From assembly GCF_001761545.1 (NCBI RefSeq), contig NZ_CP017326.1, positions 1,364,001 through 1,428,000 of the forward strand: a stretch of 64,000 nt of DNA, in the 5' to 3' direction. This document shows, in pieces, positions 19,175 through 28,280 of the stretch (positions are counted from its first letter, which is position 1; each line of letters opens with the position of its first letter). The DNA is from Weissella soli (GTDB taxonomy: Bacteria > Bacillota > Bacilli > Lactobacillales > Lactobacillaceae). The position numbers and the translations under genes are program-made. The notes under the pieces are model-generated. The model worked only from the letters and a program-made list of their open reading frames with translations, was not told the origin of the DNA and did no database searches.

Positions 19175-19373
19175 CAATGTTAACAAATTTTAAGTGTTTA
19201 ATATCTACAAAAACGCTAAAACGTTTATTTAACAACCTTTTACACCTTGTGAATAATAGTAAAATAGACCCAAATTGGCCTTTGACAGTGATAATTTTTT
19301 TCATAATTTCACTGACTTTTTGTAAACTACACCCACATAATACTACATTAAATTGGCTTTTATCAACTAAGAC

Positions 19374-19420
19374 GAAAAAACACCGATAAAAAAGCACATA
19401 TACATCCTTTTTTATCGGTG
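19374..19420 (-). terminator. Terminator after clpP
   Basis: A 14-bp stem CACCGATAAAAAAG/CTTTTTTATCGGTG followed on the minus strand by TTTTTTC. Confidence 0.92.
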
Positions 19421-19437
19421 AGATTTAAGTCAATTAT

Positions 19438-20031
19438 TTAATTTTGATCATTAGATGAAGTCATGACCTTGTCAATCAACCCATACTCTAACGAATCCGT
19501 GGCTGATAACCACTTGTCTCGTTCAATATCGGCATTTACTTCTTCCAAAGGCTTACCAGTATTCTCGGCCAATACTTGGGCTAACTCTTGACGCGTCTTT
19601 TGGATTTGTTCATAGGCAATCCGCATCTCTGTTTCTTGACCTTGTGTGCCACCCATTGGTTGGTGAATCAAGAATTGTGAGTGTGGCAACATTGAACGCT
19701 TACCTTTGGCGCCTGATGAAGCCAAGATTGACGCCATTGAAGCCGCCAAACCAACTACAATCGTTTGCACGTCCGCATGAATAAAGTTCATCGTATCGTA
19801 GATTGACATACCTGCAATAACTTCACCACCTGGTGAATCAATGTACATATAGATGTCCTTATCTGGATCTTGGGCATCCAAAAACAACAACTGCGCCTTC
19901 ACGGTAGCTGCCATAGCTGAGTCAATTGGCCCAGTCAACATAATGATACGGTCGATCAATAAACGTGAGTAGATGTCATATGAGCGCTCCCCACGGGCTG
20001 ACTGCTCAATGACATATGGAATCGGATTCAT
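19438..20031 (-). CDS. clpP: ATP-dependent Clp protease proteolytic subunit
   Basis: ClpP is the serine peptidase barrel that degrades proteins fed by Clp ATPases. The 197-residue product has the catalytic Ser in [14 protein letters not shown] (about 98), His in [13 protein letters not shown] (about 123) and Asp in the IERDKWLSA region (about 172). Start ATG 20031 has GGAGG 7 nt upstream and gives the family N-terminus [11 protein letters not shown]. It is the last gene of the rapZ-yvcK-whiA-clpP block; no CtsR or CIRCE box was recognised directly upstream. Confidence 0.97.
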   Translation of the reverse strand: MNPIPYVIEQSARGERSYDIYSRLLIDRIIMLTGPIDSAMAATVKAQLLFLDAQDPDKDIYMYIDSPGGEVIAGMSIYDTMNFIHADVQTIVVGLAASMASILASSGAKGKRSMLPHSQFLIHQPMGGTQGQETEMRIAYEQIQKTRQELAQVLAENTGKPLEEVNADIERDKWLSATDSLEYGLIDKVMTSSNDQN

Positions 20032-20085
20032 TTTAGTTCCTCCTATAAATATCAGTGTATATATCATACCACTAACTGACTTGTG

Positions 20086-21039
20086 TTACATGTTTTTTGG
20101 TAGTTGACCACCATTGCGTAAATCATCGGCTAATTTTGAAATTTTGCGCAACCGATGATTCACACCTGATTTAGAAATTTCACCACTACGCACAAATTGT
20201 CCTAATTCTGATAGTGGTTCCGAACGATGCGTTAACCGGACTTCCGCGATTTCACGCAACTTTTCCGGTAACCGGTTTAAACCGACTTCCGCATCTAAAA
20301 ATTCAATATCTTGAATCTGCTTTTGACTAGCAGTCACCGTTTTTTCGATATTAGCATTCTCTGCATTTACGAGGCGATTCACGGAATTACGCATATCACG
20401 CATCACCCGAATATCTTCAAACTTTAACATCGCTAGCGTGGCACCAATCAAATTCAGCATATCAACAATCTTTTCAGCTTCTTTTAAATAAACAATATAA
20501 CCCGAACGACGTTCAACTAGCTTAGCGTTCAAGTCGAATTCGTTCATAAATTGTGCTAACTGCTGTACCTGTTCTTCATAGAGCGAATAGATTTCCAAAT
20601 GGTATGCGCTCTTATCGGGATTATTTACTGACCCAGCTGCTAGAAAAGCGCCCCGTAAATAGGAACGTTTCATACCCTCGTTACGTAACCATTTTTCAGA
20701 AACTGTCTGTGACATTTCGAAATCTTCGAAGATATGAAGTTGATTTAATAATTCCTCAGCCCCTTGCATGACCCGAACAACATATAAATTATTCTTTTTT
20801 AACTTCATTTGACGCCGGACACTGATTTCGGCATGAACATCAAAAAACTGTTGCAATAAAGACAAAATTCGACGAGCAGTGGCTGCATTTTCGGTCTGCA
20901 CATTCAGCGTCCAATGCATGTTACTGAGCCCTAACGCACCATTCATCCGTAATAAGGCGGATAATTCAGCCTTGGCGTTTTCTGGCTTGGTAATTTCAAG
21001 CATGGTTAATTCTTTTTTGACTTCACTGGCAAACGACAT
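20086..21039 (-). CDS. whiA: DNA-binding protein WhiA
   Basis: WhiA links cell division and chromosome segregation in Gram-positive bacteria. The 317-residue product has the LAGLIDADG-like N-terminal fold ([36 protein letters not shown]) and the C-terminal helix-turn-helix ([17 protein letters not shown]). It is not a working homing endonuclease, as in all WhiA proteins. The ATG at 21039 has GAGGAGG 6 nt upstream and lies within the end of yvcK. Confidence 0.96.
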   Translation of the reverse strand: MSFASEVKKELTMLEITKPENAKAELSALLRMNGALGLSNMHWTLNVQTENAATARRILSLLQQFFDVHAEISVRRQMKLKKNNLYVVRVMQGAEELLNQLHIFEDFEMSQTVSEKWLRNEGMKRSYLRGAFLAAGSVNNPDKSAYHLEIYSLYEEQVQQLAQFMNEFDLNAKLVERRSGYIVYLKEAEKIVDMLNLIGATLAMLKFEDIRVMRDMRNSVNRLVNAENANIEKTVTASQKQIQDIEFLDAEVGLNRLPEKLREIAEVRLTHRSEPLSELGQFVRSGEISKSGVNHRLRKISKLADDLRNGGQLPKNM

Positions 21040-21055
21040 ATGCACCCTCCTCTCA

Positions 21056-22054
21056 TTAATTTTGTTTGGTGTCACTAGCGATTTGCATTAACAAATCGGC
21101 TAAAACATTAGCATCGTGAAACGCACCATCATCACGTAATTCCAACAAATCACCGGTGATCGGCACGGCCCCTTGTTCAATAATGGCGTCAGGATCGTGC
21201 CGGACTTGATGTGACAGTTCGTTCCAATGTTGCCAATCAATATATTCCTCAGGCACAATGCCACTATTCATAACGACCACGTCAACAATTTCCCCCTCAG
21301 CATGTTGGTTAATCACACGCAAATGATCACCATCGGAAAAATCATCTGTCTCACCTTTTTGCGTCATGATATTTGAAATGTAGACCACTTTAGCTCGTGT
21401 ATTACGTAATGCAGACGCCACATTGGGCACGACAATGTTTGGCAAAATGCTTGTGTATAAACTACCCGGACCAAGCACAACCACATCTGCATCCAAAATG
21501 GCGTTAACTACTTCGCGACTAGCTTCTGGAGGCTGCTCCTGGCCGGCCGTCACCCACACACGCTCGATTTCTTTATGAATGGCCGTAATTTCAGCCTCAC
21601 CCGTTAATTCTGTGCCATCGGTAAACTTAGCATGCAACTCTAGCGGCTCATTGACCACTGGATACACATGCCCATTCACTTTCAGAATCTTTGACAAGTA
21701 TTCGATTGCTGGGAAAATATTACCTGTTTTTTCAGACATGGCGGCAATCACCAGATTCCCCAATGCGTGACCAGTCAAAAAATCGTCACCTTCTTTAAAC
21801 CGGTATTGAAAAAAATCAATAAATTCCTGATCAACCGTTGAAAGGACCGACAAAACATTGCGAATATCACCAGGTGGCACCATCTTCAAATAATCACGCA
21901 ATGTACCTGATGAACCCCCATCGTCAGCTACTGTAATAATCGCTGTGAGATCAACATGATACTGCTTTAGTCCGCGCAAAATAACAGGTTGCCCTGAACC
22001 GCCACCAATAACGACAATTTTACGGGGATCTTTTATTTCATAATTATAGGTCAT
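21056..22054 (-). CDS. yvcK: Gluconeogenesis factor YvcK
   Basis: YvcK is a UDP-sugar-binding protein of the CofD-like family, needed for growth on gluconeogenic carbon sources and for cell-wall assembly. The N-terminal nucleotide-binding segment [18 protein letters not shown] and the acidic [14 protein letters not shown] are present, as is PPGDIRNVL. At 332 residues it has the usual length. Its ATG overlaps the rapZ stop as ATGA. Confidence 0.95.
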   Translation of the reverse strand: MTYNYEIKDPRKIVVIGGGSGQPVILRGLKQYHVDLTAIITVADDGGSSGTLRDYLKMVPPGDIRNVLSVLSTVDQEFIDFFQYRFKEGDDFLTGHALGNLVIAAMSEKTGNIFPAIEYLSKILKVNGHVYPVVNEPLELHAKFTDGTELTGEAEITAIHKEIERVWVTAGQEQPPEASREVVNAILDADVVVLGPGSLYTSILPNIVVPNVASALRNTRAKVVYISNIMTQKGETDDFSDGDHLRVINQHAEGEIVDVVVMNSGIVPEEYIDWQHWNELSHQVRHDPDAIIEQGAVPITGDLLELRDDGAFHDANVLADLLMQIASDTKQN

Positions 22055-22947
22055 ACGCTCTGTCCGTTATCCTTCCGACGTTGCATATCCCGGTGATACT
22101 CATCTACTGGCCATGGTGTCGTTTTCAATTGCTCTACCAAACGATGCGTGAATGCCACCGAACGATGTTGACCACCCGTGCATCCAAAGGCAATGGTCAG
22201 TGAACTCTTCCCCTCAGCCTGGTATCGCGGTAAACTCCATTCAACCAAATCAGCAATTTTCGTATAGAATTGTTCGGCACCTTCTGAACGCCAAACAAAC
22301 TCAGCTACTGGTTCATCCAGTCCCGTTAATTCACGCAGTGCGACGTCATAATAGGGATTCTGCAAAAAACGCACATCAAATACTAGATCGGCATCCAAAG
22401 GTAAGCCATATTTGAACCCAAAGCTCATGACATTGATCCTAAACAGGCTATCCTGGGCAGTCGTGCCACCATAATGCTCGATTAAATATTTTCTCAGCTC
22501 CCGTGGACCAAAGGAAGATGTCTCAATCACTTCATCCGCTTTATAAAGGACCTCAGACAGCAACTCACGTTCATTATGGATATCGTCCAGTGTCCCGTGC
22601 CCCCCAGATAACGGATGATGCCGCCGCGTTTCTTTATAACGTGCGACCAATTCTTCATCAGTTGCATCCAAAAAGATTAATGATAGCTTGTAACTACTAT
22701 CATTCGCATCGCGCATGTCTTGGACCACTTTCGCCAAGTCAGCAAAAAATTGTTCTGAACGCAAATCAATCACAACCGCCGCACTCCGCGTTGGCTCTTG
22801 TTCTTGAAGCAAACTCCAATAGCTCGCTAACATTTCTGGTGGGAGGTTATCGGTTGTAAAGTAATTCAGATCCTCAAAAGCGCGCATCGCTACTGTCTTT
22901 CCAGCTCCTGACATGCCTGTCAAAACTACCAATTCAGATTTAGCCAC
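22051..22947 (-). CDS. rapZ: RNase adapter protein RapZ (YvcJ)
   Basis: A 298-residue P-loop protein that binds nucleotides and, in other species, RNA or cell-wall sugar precursors. Walker A is GMSGAGKT (about 10-17), the DNLPP motif follows (YFTTDNLPPEML), and the C-terminal signature FGCTGGQHRSV is intact. It uses a GTG start at 22947 with AGAGG 7 nt upstream. It is the first gene of the conserved rapZ-yvcK-whiA cluster. Confidence 0.96.
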   Translation of the reverse strand: MAKSELVVLTGMSGAGKTVAMRAFEDLNYFTTDNLPPEMLASYWSLLQEQEPTRSAAVVIDLRSEQFFADLAKVVQDMRDANDSSYKLSLIFLDATDEELVARYKETRRHHPLSGGHGTLDDIHNERELLSEVLYKADEVIETSSFGPRELRKYLIEHYGGTTAQDSLFRINVMSFGFKYGLPLDADLVFDVRFLQNPYYDVALRELTGLDEPVAEFVWRSEGAEQFYTKIADLVEWSLPRYQAEGKSSLTIAFGCTGGQHRSVAFTHRLVEQLKTTPWPVDEYHRDMQRRKDNGQSV

Positions 22948-23000
22948 TTCGCTACCTCTCTTTTATTTTCTGATTTCAATTATACCAGATGTCAACAACA

Positions 23001-23031
23001 AAACAGGCATGCCCCAACGGACCTGCCTGTT
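23001..23031 (-). terminator. Terminator after the GH43 gene
   Basis: An 8-bp stem AACAGGCA/TGCCTGTT with a 14-nt loop is followed on the minus strand by TTGTTGTTG, a weak U-tract. Confidence 0.6.
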
Positions 23032-23048
23032 AATTAATTTTTATTTAA

Positions 23049-24737
23049 TTAGAAGTAACGCGTTTCCGCAGCTCGCCAGGAAAATGACCCATCAGCTTCT
23101 AGGTAATCGCCCAACTCCTTGTAGTCAAAGAAATCAAATTCAGCAGTGCTATCATATCCTGAATAATCAACCGCTGCTAATCCAACATAAGCACCTGTGA
23201 AGAAGCCACCATATTCACGTACTACGTAATCATCTGACAAGACAGCTGCATCTAGCGTAATACCAGTTTCAATCCAATCACCATCGTCAAATGCATATAG
23301 ATAAGTGTATGACTCTTTACGTACTTCAGTTTTGAAACGAACCCATTCAGTACCCACGGGAATTATAGGAGCATCGTCCTTAAAATATGAAGAGTACGAA
23401 CCGTTGCGTAGTCCACCTTTGTTTTCACCGATCTCAATAACTGGCGCACCCTCGTCATTTTTTGTCACAAAAATCCATGACCAATGAGAATGATTATAAT
23501 AGTTTGTCAGCCCAGCCATTGCTTGGTATGAGTAGGGATCAAACTTAACCTTGGTCTCGGCATCGAAGTAAAACGCTTGCCAACGACGAGCAATCAAAGA
23601 TAGATCAAATGGATTGGCTAATGAACCTTGTCCAATCAACTTTAATGATCCGTTACCAGTTGTACCCATCTTTTCAGTGAATGGTACCCGAAGAGTATTC
23701 CAATTTAAATCCAACTTTTCTGATACGAAATCATCATGTTGTGAGTGATCGGCAGGCGCTTCAGTTTCAATAGCATCTTTAGGTGCATCTACAAACGTTT
23801 TGCCCCCATGGCCGCCCTCAACCCGTGGCCATCCTTGTTCATCCCAGTAAACCTTTTGGAGAGAAGTTTCACGTCCTAAAGTTGACCAACCACGCGGGTC
23901 AGTAGCCGACTCGTTATCATGGTTCCATGGCCGAGCAGTTAGTGAAGCATAATACCATTCACCACCAGGTGTATTCACTAAAGCACCATGACCCTGCTTT
24001 TGTAAGTATGAATTTGGTGTGTCAAAATTAGTGAGAAATGGTCCATCAGGTTCTACAACGAATGACTTGGCATCTAAACTCTTTGAACGTGCCACTACCT
24101 CTTGGTGAGTGAAGATAGTACCACCTTCAGCGGCAAATAAGAAATATTCACCATTAAGTTTGTATAAATGCGGACCTTCGACTAATTTTACAGCAGTACC
24201 CTCAAAAATTGTACGCGCCGTCGCTGGTTTCAACTTCATCGTCTCAACATCAAATTCAGTTAAAGTGATGCCATCAAATGGGTGATGGTATTCACGATGG
24301 TCCCAAGTTTGTTGCACTAGGTATTTACGACCATCCTCATCATGAAACATTGATGCATCAAATCCGACACCATTAACAAGCGTTGGTGCTGACCAAGGCC
24401 CTTCGATCTGCTCAGCCGTTGTCAAATAGTTTTTCATATCCTTAAATGCGCCATCAGTAATCTTGACATCAGTGTAAATCAACCAGAATTTACCATCGGC
24501 ATATGATAGATCTGGGGCCCAAATACCTCCTGATGATGGGTTGCCTTTCATGTCCACCAATTTAACAGTGTCCAACACATTAGTGACTAAATTCCAGTGA
24601 ACTAAATCCTGCGAGGCGTGAATACGCACCCCAGGAAACCATTCAAAAGTTGATGTTGCAATATAATACGTATCTTCAACACGAATAATTGACGGATCTG
24701 AGTTAAATCCAGGTAAAATTGGGTTTTTAATTTGCAT
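23049..24737 (-). CDS. Glycoside hydrolase family 43 beta-xylosidase
   Basis: A 562-residue cytoplasmic enzyme of the GH43 type that removes xylose (possibly arabinose) from xylo-oligosaccharides. The five-bladed propeller gives the catalytic base Asp in PGFNSDPSI, the pKa-modulating Asp in VGFDASMFHDEDG and the acid Glu in KLVEGPHLYK. The C-terminal beta-sandwich (about 340-560) is typical of the XynB subgroup. No signal peptide is present. Start ATG 24737 has GGAG 7 nt upstream. No xylose isomerase, kinase or transporter lies beside it, so it stands alone, under a cre site and an operator-like palindrome. Confidence 0.93.
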   Translation of the reverse strand: MQIKNPILPGFNSDPSIIRVEDTYYIATSTFEWFPGVRIHASQDLVHWNLVTNVLDTVKLVDMKGNPSSGGIWAPDLSYADGKFWLIYTDVKITDGAFKDMKNYLTTAEQIEGPWSAPTLVNGVGFDASMFHDEDGRKYLVQQTWDHREYHHPFDGITLTEFDVETMKLKPATARTIFEGTAVKLVEGPHLYKLNGEYFLFAAEGGTIFTHQEVVARSKSLDAKSFVVEPDGPFLTNFDTPNSYLQKQGHGALVNTPGGEWYYASLTARPWNHDNESATDPRGWSTLGRETSLQKVYWDEQGWPRVEGGHGGKTFVDAPKDAIETEAPADHSQHDDFVSEKLDLNWNTLRVPFTEKMGTTGNGSLKLIGQGSLANPFDLSLIARRWQAFYFDAETKVKFDPYSYQAMAGLTNYYNHSHWSWIFVTKNDEGAPVIEIGENKGGLRNGSYSSYFKDDAPIIPVGTEWVRFKTEVRKESYTYLYAFDDGDWIETGITLDAAVLSDDYVVREYGGFFTGAYVGLAAVDYSGYDSTAEFDFFDYKELGDYLEADGSFSWRAAETRYF

Positions 24738-24775
24738 GTTTGTGCTCCTTTTAATTAATGAATTCAAACCATGAG

Positions 24776-24789
24776 TGAAATCGCTTTCA
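24776..24789. promoter_or_regulatory. cre site (CcpA) upstream of the GH43 gene
   Basis: The palindrome TGAAATCGCTTTCA fits the cre consensus TGWAANCGNTNWCA at every position on either strand. It lies downstream of the -10 box, where CcpA would block transcription. Confidence 0.88.
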
Positions 24790-24801
24790 TTGCACAATAT
24801 C

Positions 24802-24835
24802 ATTATAAAACGGTTGGTTTATTAAATCAACCAAC
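24802..24835 (-). promoter_or_regulatory. Promoter of the GH43 gene inside a 23-bp inverted repeat
   Basis: TTGATT (24825-24830), 17 bp, TATAAT (24802-24807). The near-perfect palindrome GTTGGTT...AACCAAC at 24813-24835 covers the -35 box and half the spacer, as expected for a repressor operator. XylR (ROK family) is a candidate by gene function, but its consensus was not matched base by base. Confidence 0.75.
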
Positions 24836-24891
24836 TTAATGACGTTTGTTTTTTTTAAACAAATGTTTCTTTTTTCACAATTAGAGCCATC

Positions 24892-24920
24892 AAAAAAACA
24901 GCTCAAAATGAGCTGTTTTA
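24892..24920 (-). terminator. Terminator after the TauE/SafE gene
   Basis: Stem ACAGCTCA/TGAGCTGT (24898-24916) followed on the minus strand by seven T. Confidence 0.92.
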
Positions 24921-24926
24921 TCATGC

Positions 24927-25832
24927 CTAATGGCGTAATTCTGGTTTTTTTGATTCTCGATAGAGGCCAAAGGCAGTCCATAAAGCGATCAAAACAATAA
25001 AGTAACTTAGTACAGTGATATTGATGCCGGTGACAAATTTAGCCGCGATGATGACCCCAATAACACCACCCACCACCAAACCGGGTAAGCCACGCCATTC
25101 AACGCGACCAGTACGCACAAAATTCAGAGTTGCCGTGAACATAATCATTGCTGCATCCATCATCATAACCGGGAAGGCAATCAATGGGTTGACGCCAACC
25201 AATGAAAAGAAAATTAATTCTGGCGTATAGTTACCCAAACCAATTGTCATCAAAACACCCAGACCAAAGTTGACCACTAACCCAAGAACTAGCAACCACC
25301 CATGCAAACCATGCACAGCCATTGAATCCGTTTGTCCCGGATTGGCTAATAGTTTAATCAACATAAAGAGGGCTGCAATCGTTAATGCAATCGATAAAGC
25401 GTGTTGAATTTTACGGGTTGGCCAATTAGCTGTAAGACGTGTCCCAATCGTTGCACCCGTAACCGCTGCTAGCGTCATCGGAATCAAGGTCATTAATTCA
25501 ATCTTCACTGATGTTAAGAAGAAAAGGGCCTCAACGAATACCGGAATCGCATGGGCCGCGTTCATTGTTCCTGGTAATTTACGATCATCATCCATATAGT
25601 TAGTTAGTTTAAACAATGTCGTTGTGGTCGCAAAACTACCAATACCAATCGTATCACCAAAGTCAGTCACTAACCCGATGAAGAAACCCTTACCAAAACT
25701 CTTAGTTAAGCCTACTTGTTGCTTCTTCATATTTCGCAAATATACTACCACTAAACTCAGCAGAGCCACAACCAATAACACTTGTAACCCGACTAAGACT
25801 TGCATCTCAATATTCATCGCTGCTTCTGTCAT
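24927..25832 (-). CDS. TauE/SafE-family membrane transporter
   Basis: A polytopic membrane protein (about 301 residues, roughly eight hydrophobic segments) of the TauE/SafE/YfcA family, whose members are thought to export or import sulfonates and other organic anions. The paired repeat motif is visible (FGKGFFIGLVTDFGDTIGIG in the first half and GLGVLMTIGLGNYTPEL in the second). The substrate is unknown. Several ATGs are possible (25853, 25832, 25817) and none has a strong ribosome site; 25832 is a compromise. Confidence 0.8.
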   Translation of the reverse strand: MTEAAMNIEMQVLVGLQVLLVVALLSLVVVYLRNMKKQQVGLTKSFGKGFFIGLVTDFGDTIGIGSFATTTTLFKLTNYMDDDRKLPGTMNAAHAIPVFVEALFFLTSVKIELMTLIPMTLAAVTGATIGTRLTANWPTRKIQHALSIALTIAALFMLIKLLANPGQTDSMAVHGLHGWLLVLGLVVNFGLGVLMTIGLGNYTPELIFFSLVGVNPLIAFPVMMMDAAMIMFTATLNFVRTGRVEWRGLPGLVVGGVIGVIIAAKFVTGINITVLSYFIVLIALWTAFGLYRESKKPELRH

Positions 25833-25904
25833 ATAAATTTTCTCATCTCTCAAAATTCAATAAATTCTATTTTAGCATCTCACTCTTCACATTTCGACAA
25901 CTAA

Positions 25905-25935
25905 AGTAAAAAGACCACCTCAACATGAGATGACC
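25905..25935 (-). terminator. Terminator after femX
   Basis: A 10-bp stem GGTCATCTCA/TGAGGTGGTC (one wobble) followed on the minus strand by TTTTTACTTT. Confidence 0.85.
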
Positions 25936-25944
25936 AGTTTCACT

Positions 25945-26961
25945 TTAGACCTGCACTAGTTCATTATAGACGGCTTCGTCCAACACAACATCGATTTCAC
26001 CGATGTATTCTACTGGAGCTTCCTTGATGAAAGTGTGTTTAAATACATACAACCCATCGGTCTCATCTGGTGTGTCGATACCACCCATGTCATACCTTGC
26101 AACACCTGCATCCAGCGCCCATTGAATCATGGCCGTTTGGACCGCATATGGTGCATAAAAGATATTACCATCTTCCGAACCGGCATACATATACCAGATT
26201 TTGTCACCATACTTAAAGCCAATCCCAGTTGACAATACTTGCTGATCTTTCTTGGCAATAAATACTCGTAAAATGTCTCCATCTGTGCCGAAAGCGTCTA
26301 GCATACGTTCAAAATAGGTCATCGGCCGATATGAGATGCCGTGGCGATCAGCCATATCAGCATACGTCTTAAAGAAAACTGCGATCGCTTCCTGGTCAGC
26401 AGCCCAATCTACTTCAACACCATCCCGCAACGGACGCTTTAATTTCGATTTAGTTTTTGAAGGATACAAATCAAAGGTTTCTTTTGCATCGGGCTTAGCT
26501 GTCAAATCTAATACCATGTTCAAACGTGGTTGAATTGTTGCATGCATCCCCCCCGCCAGATTGCGATTACGAGTGACATAACCGCGCGCTTGTAATTCAG
26601 TATCTAATGCATCAGAATAAGCAATTTCCGGGTCCATCCGCAACAAATAAACATTGTCATCTGCCAATGCGGTTTTGGCCTCAGCAACTAGTGCATCAAA
26701 CAAATTCAAATCATGCATATCCATCACCGGACCTTTCGATGCATACGCAAACTTTTTACCACTAGCCGTCTCGGTTAGTAACATGGAGAGGGTGGCCTGA
26801 ATATTTCCCTGATCATCTTCAAGATAAACATACTTGGGCACCCAATTATTCTTCACCATTGCCCAACCGAGATCTTGTGTGACTTGCCCAAATTTCGAAG
26901 AACGGACAAACGTTTGATAACGCGCAACTGTCTGTTCATCATGTAAATCTAAAACTGGCAT
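25945..26961 (-). CDS. femX: UDP-MurNAc-pentapeptide alanyltransferase FemX
   Basis: FemX uses Ala-tRNA to add the first residue of the interpeptide bridge to the Lys side chain of UDP-MurNAc-pentapeptide in the cytoplasm. The 338-residue product resembles, along its whole length, the Weissella viridescens enzyme of known structure (MPVLxLxDxQ start, QVTQDLGWA, KKFAYASKGPVMD, IQPRLNMVLDLT, YPSKTKSK, KIWYMYAGS, APYAVQ, DEAVYNELV end). The substrate- and tRNA-site residues known there are in place: Lys in VKNNW, Arg and Tyr in YRPMTYF, Tyr in YMYAGS and Lys in YVFKHTF. It consists of two GNAT-like domains without the FemA coiled-coil arm. This gene is the best genus marker in the window. Confidence 0.95.
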   Translation of the reverse strand: MPVLDLHDEQTVARYQTFVRSSKFGQVTQDLGWAMVKNNWVPKYVYLEDDQGNIQATLSMLLTETASGKKFAYASKGPVMDMHDLNLFDALVAEAKTALADDNVYLLRMDPEIAYSDALDTELQARGYVTRNRNLAGGMHATIQPRLNMVLDLTAKPDAKETFDLYPSKTKSKLKRPLRDGVEVDWAADQEAIAVFFKTYADMADRHGISYRPMTYFERMLDAFGTDGDILRVFIAKKDQQVLSTGIGFKYGDKIWYMYAGSEDGNIFYAPYAVQTAMIQWALDAGVARYDMGGIDTPDETDGLYVFKHTFIKEAPVEYIGEIDVVLDEAVYNELVQV

Positions 26962-27024
26962 AATTATCGTATCTTCCTCATATTCATAATCCTAATCCGT
27001 AGAAAATAATAGCATTTTTATCAC

Positions 27025-27060
27025 ATAAAAAAAACGTTCTGCCATTAGTCAGAACGTTTC
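27025..27060 (-). terminator. Terminator after prfB
   Basis: Stem AAACGTTCTG/CAGAACGTTT followed on the minus strand by T-rich TTTTTATG. Confidence 0.92.
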
Positions 27061-27091
27061 CTTAAATTATTAGCAGCCCCTCATTATGCAA

Positions 27092-28207
27092 CTATTCTGG
27101 ATTTTGTTCGGCTAATTTCCATTGCAAGTATGCATTGATAAAGCCATCTAAATCGCCATCCATAACTGCTTGTGGGTTACCAGATTCAAAGTTAGTCCGG
27201 TGATCCTTGACCATTCGGTAGGGATGGAACACGTACGACCGAATTTGGGAACCCCAGCCATTTTCCAGTTGATCACCAGAAATCTTGGCGCGCTCAGCTT
27301 CCTTCTTGTCCATTTCCAACTGATACAGCTTGGCTTTCAACATTCCGTAGGCCGTATCCTTATTTTGGAATTGTGAACGTTGCTGTTGCGATGCGACAAC
27401 GATACCCGTAGGAAGATGTGTCAATCGAACGGCCGAAGAGGTCTTATTGATATGCTGCCCACCGGCTCCTGAGGCGCGATAAACGTCCATTTTAACATCG
27501 GCTGGGTTGATATCAACCTCAACTGAATCATCCAATTCAGGCATCACATCGATTGAAACAAAGGAGGTATGGCGCCGGCCAGCTGAATCGAATGGTGAAA
27601 TACGGACAAACCGATGTACCCCACGCTCTGAGCGCAAGTAACCATAAACATTGTGACCGCTAATCCTCAATGTTGCTGAATCCAAACCCGCAACATCCCC
27701 TGGGTGGTAATCCATTAGCTCAACCTTAAAGCCATGTTGTTCCGCCCAACGAGTGTACATTCGACGTAAGTTTTCACCCCAGTCAGCCGACTCGGTACCA
27801 CCAGAACCCGGGTGGATTTCTAAGATCGCGTTGTTTTTGTCGTATGGTTCGTTAAGAAGTTGCGCCAAGCGATAACTTTCCAGGTCTTTTTCTAATTTAT
27901 CTAAATCAGACTCAAGTTCCAGCATCATCTCTGCGTCTTCCATTTCAGCAAGTAATTCGATGGCCGTTTCCACTGACTCGACGCCATTCGTCAAGTTCAG
28001 ATAGTCATCGCGCCGATTTTTGAGATCATTATTCGCATCAATAACTTTTTGCGCCGCCACATGGTCATCCCAAAAATTAGGATGTGCCATTTCATCTTCA
28101 TTGGCCGCGATTTGATCCGTGAGTGCGTCCAAATCCAAGGATTCACCTAGATGTTCAACTTCTTCTTTTGCTTCGCCCAGACGACGACGTGCTTCTGCTA
28201 ATTCCAT
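27092..28207 (-). CDS. prfB: Peptide chain release factor 2, in one continuous frame
   Basis: RF2 ends translation at UAA and UGA. The 371-residue product has the SPF stop-codon-reading motif (VRISPFDSAGRR) and the catalytic GGQ (SGAGGQHINK). In most bacteria prfB carries an in-frame UGA near codon 25 bypassed by programmed +1 frameshifting. Here that stretch reads HLGESLDLDAL straight through: the DNA aligned with the AGGGGG...CTTTGAC frameshift site is AGGTGAATCCTTGGAT, so the stop is gone and the autoregulation must be lost. AAAGG lies 7 nt before the ATG. It follows secA, as is usual in Firmicutes. Confidence 0.95.
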   Translation of the reverse strand: MELAEARRRLGEAKEEVEHLGESLDLDALTDQIAANEDEMAHPNFWDDHVAAQKVIDANNDLKNRRDDYLNLTNGVESVETAIELLAEMEDAEMMLELESDLDKLEKDLESYRLAQLLNEPYDKNNAILEIHPGSGGTESADWGENLRRMYTRWAEQHGFKVELMDYHPGDVAGLDSATLRISGHNVYGYLRSERGVHRFVRISPFDSAGRRHTSFVSIDVMPELDDSVEVDINPADVKMDVYRASGAGGQHINKTSSAVRLTHLPTGIVVASQQQRSQFQNKDTAYGMLKAKLYQLEMDKKEAERAKISGDQLENGWGSQIRSYVFHPYRMVKDHRTNFESGNPQAVMDGDLDGFINAYLQWKLAEQNPE

Positions 28208-28237
28208 TTGCCGACCTTTCTATTAATCATCTACATA

Positions 28238-28267
28238 GAAAAAGAAAGCCGAAAAATCGACTTTCTC
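28238..28267 (-). terminator. Terminator between secA and prfB
   Basis: A 10-bp stem AGAAAGTCGA/TCGGCTTTCT followed on the minus strand by TTTTC. It lies between secA and prfB, so prfB is probably read partly from its own start. Confidence 0.8.
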
Positions 28268-28280
28268 CAATTTTAAGTGG

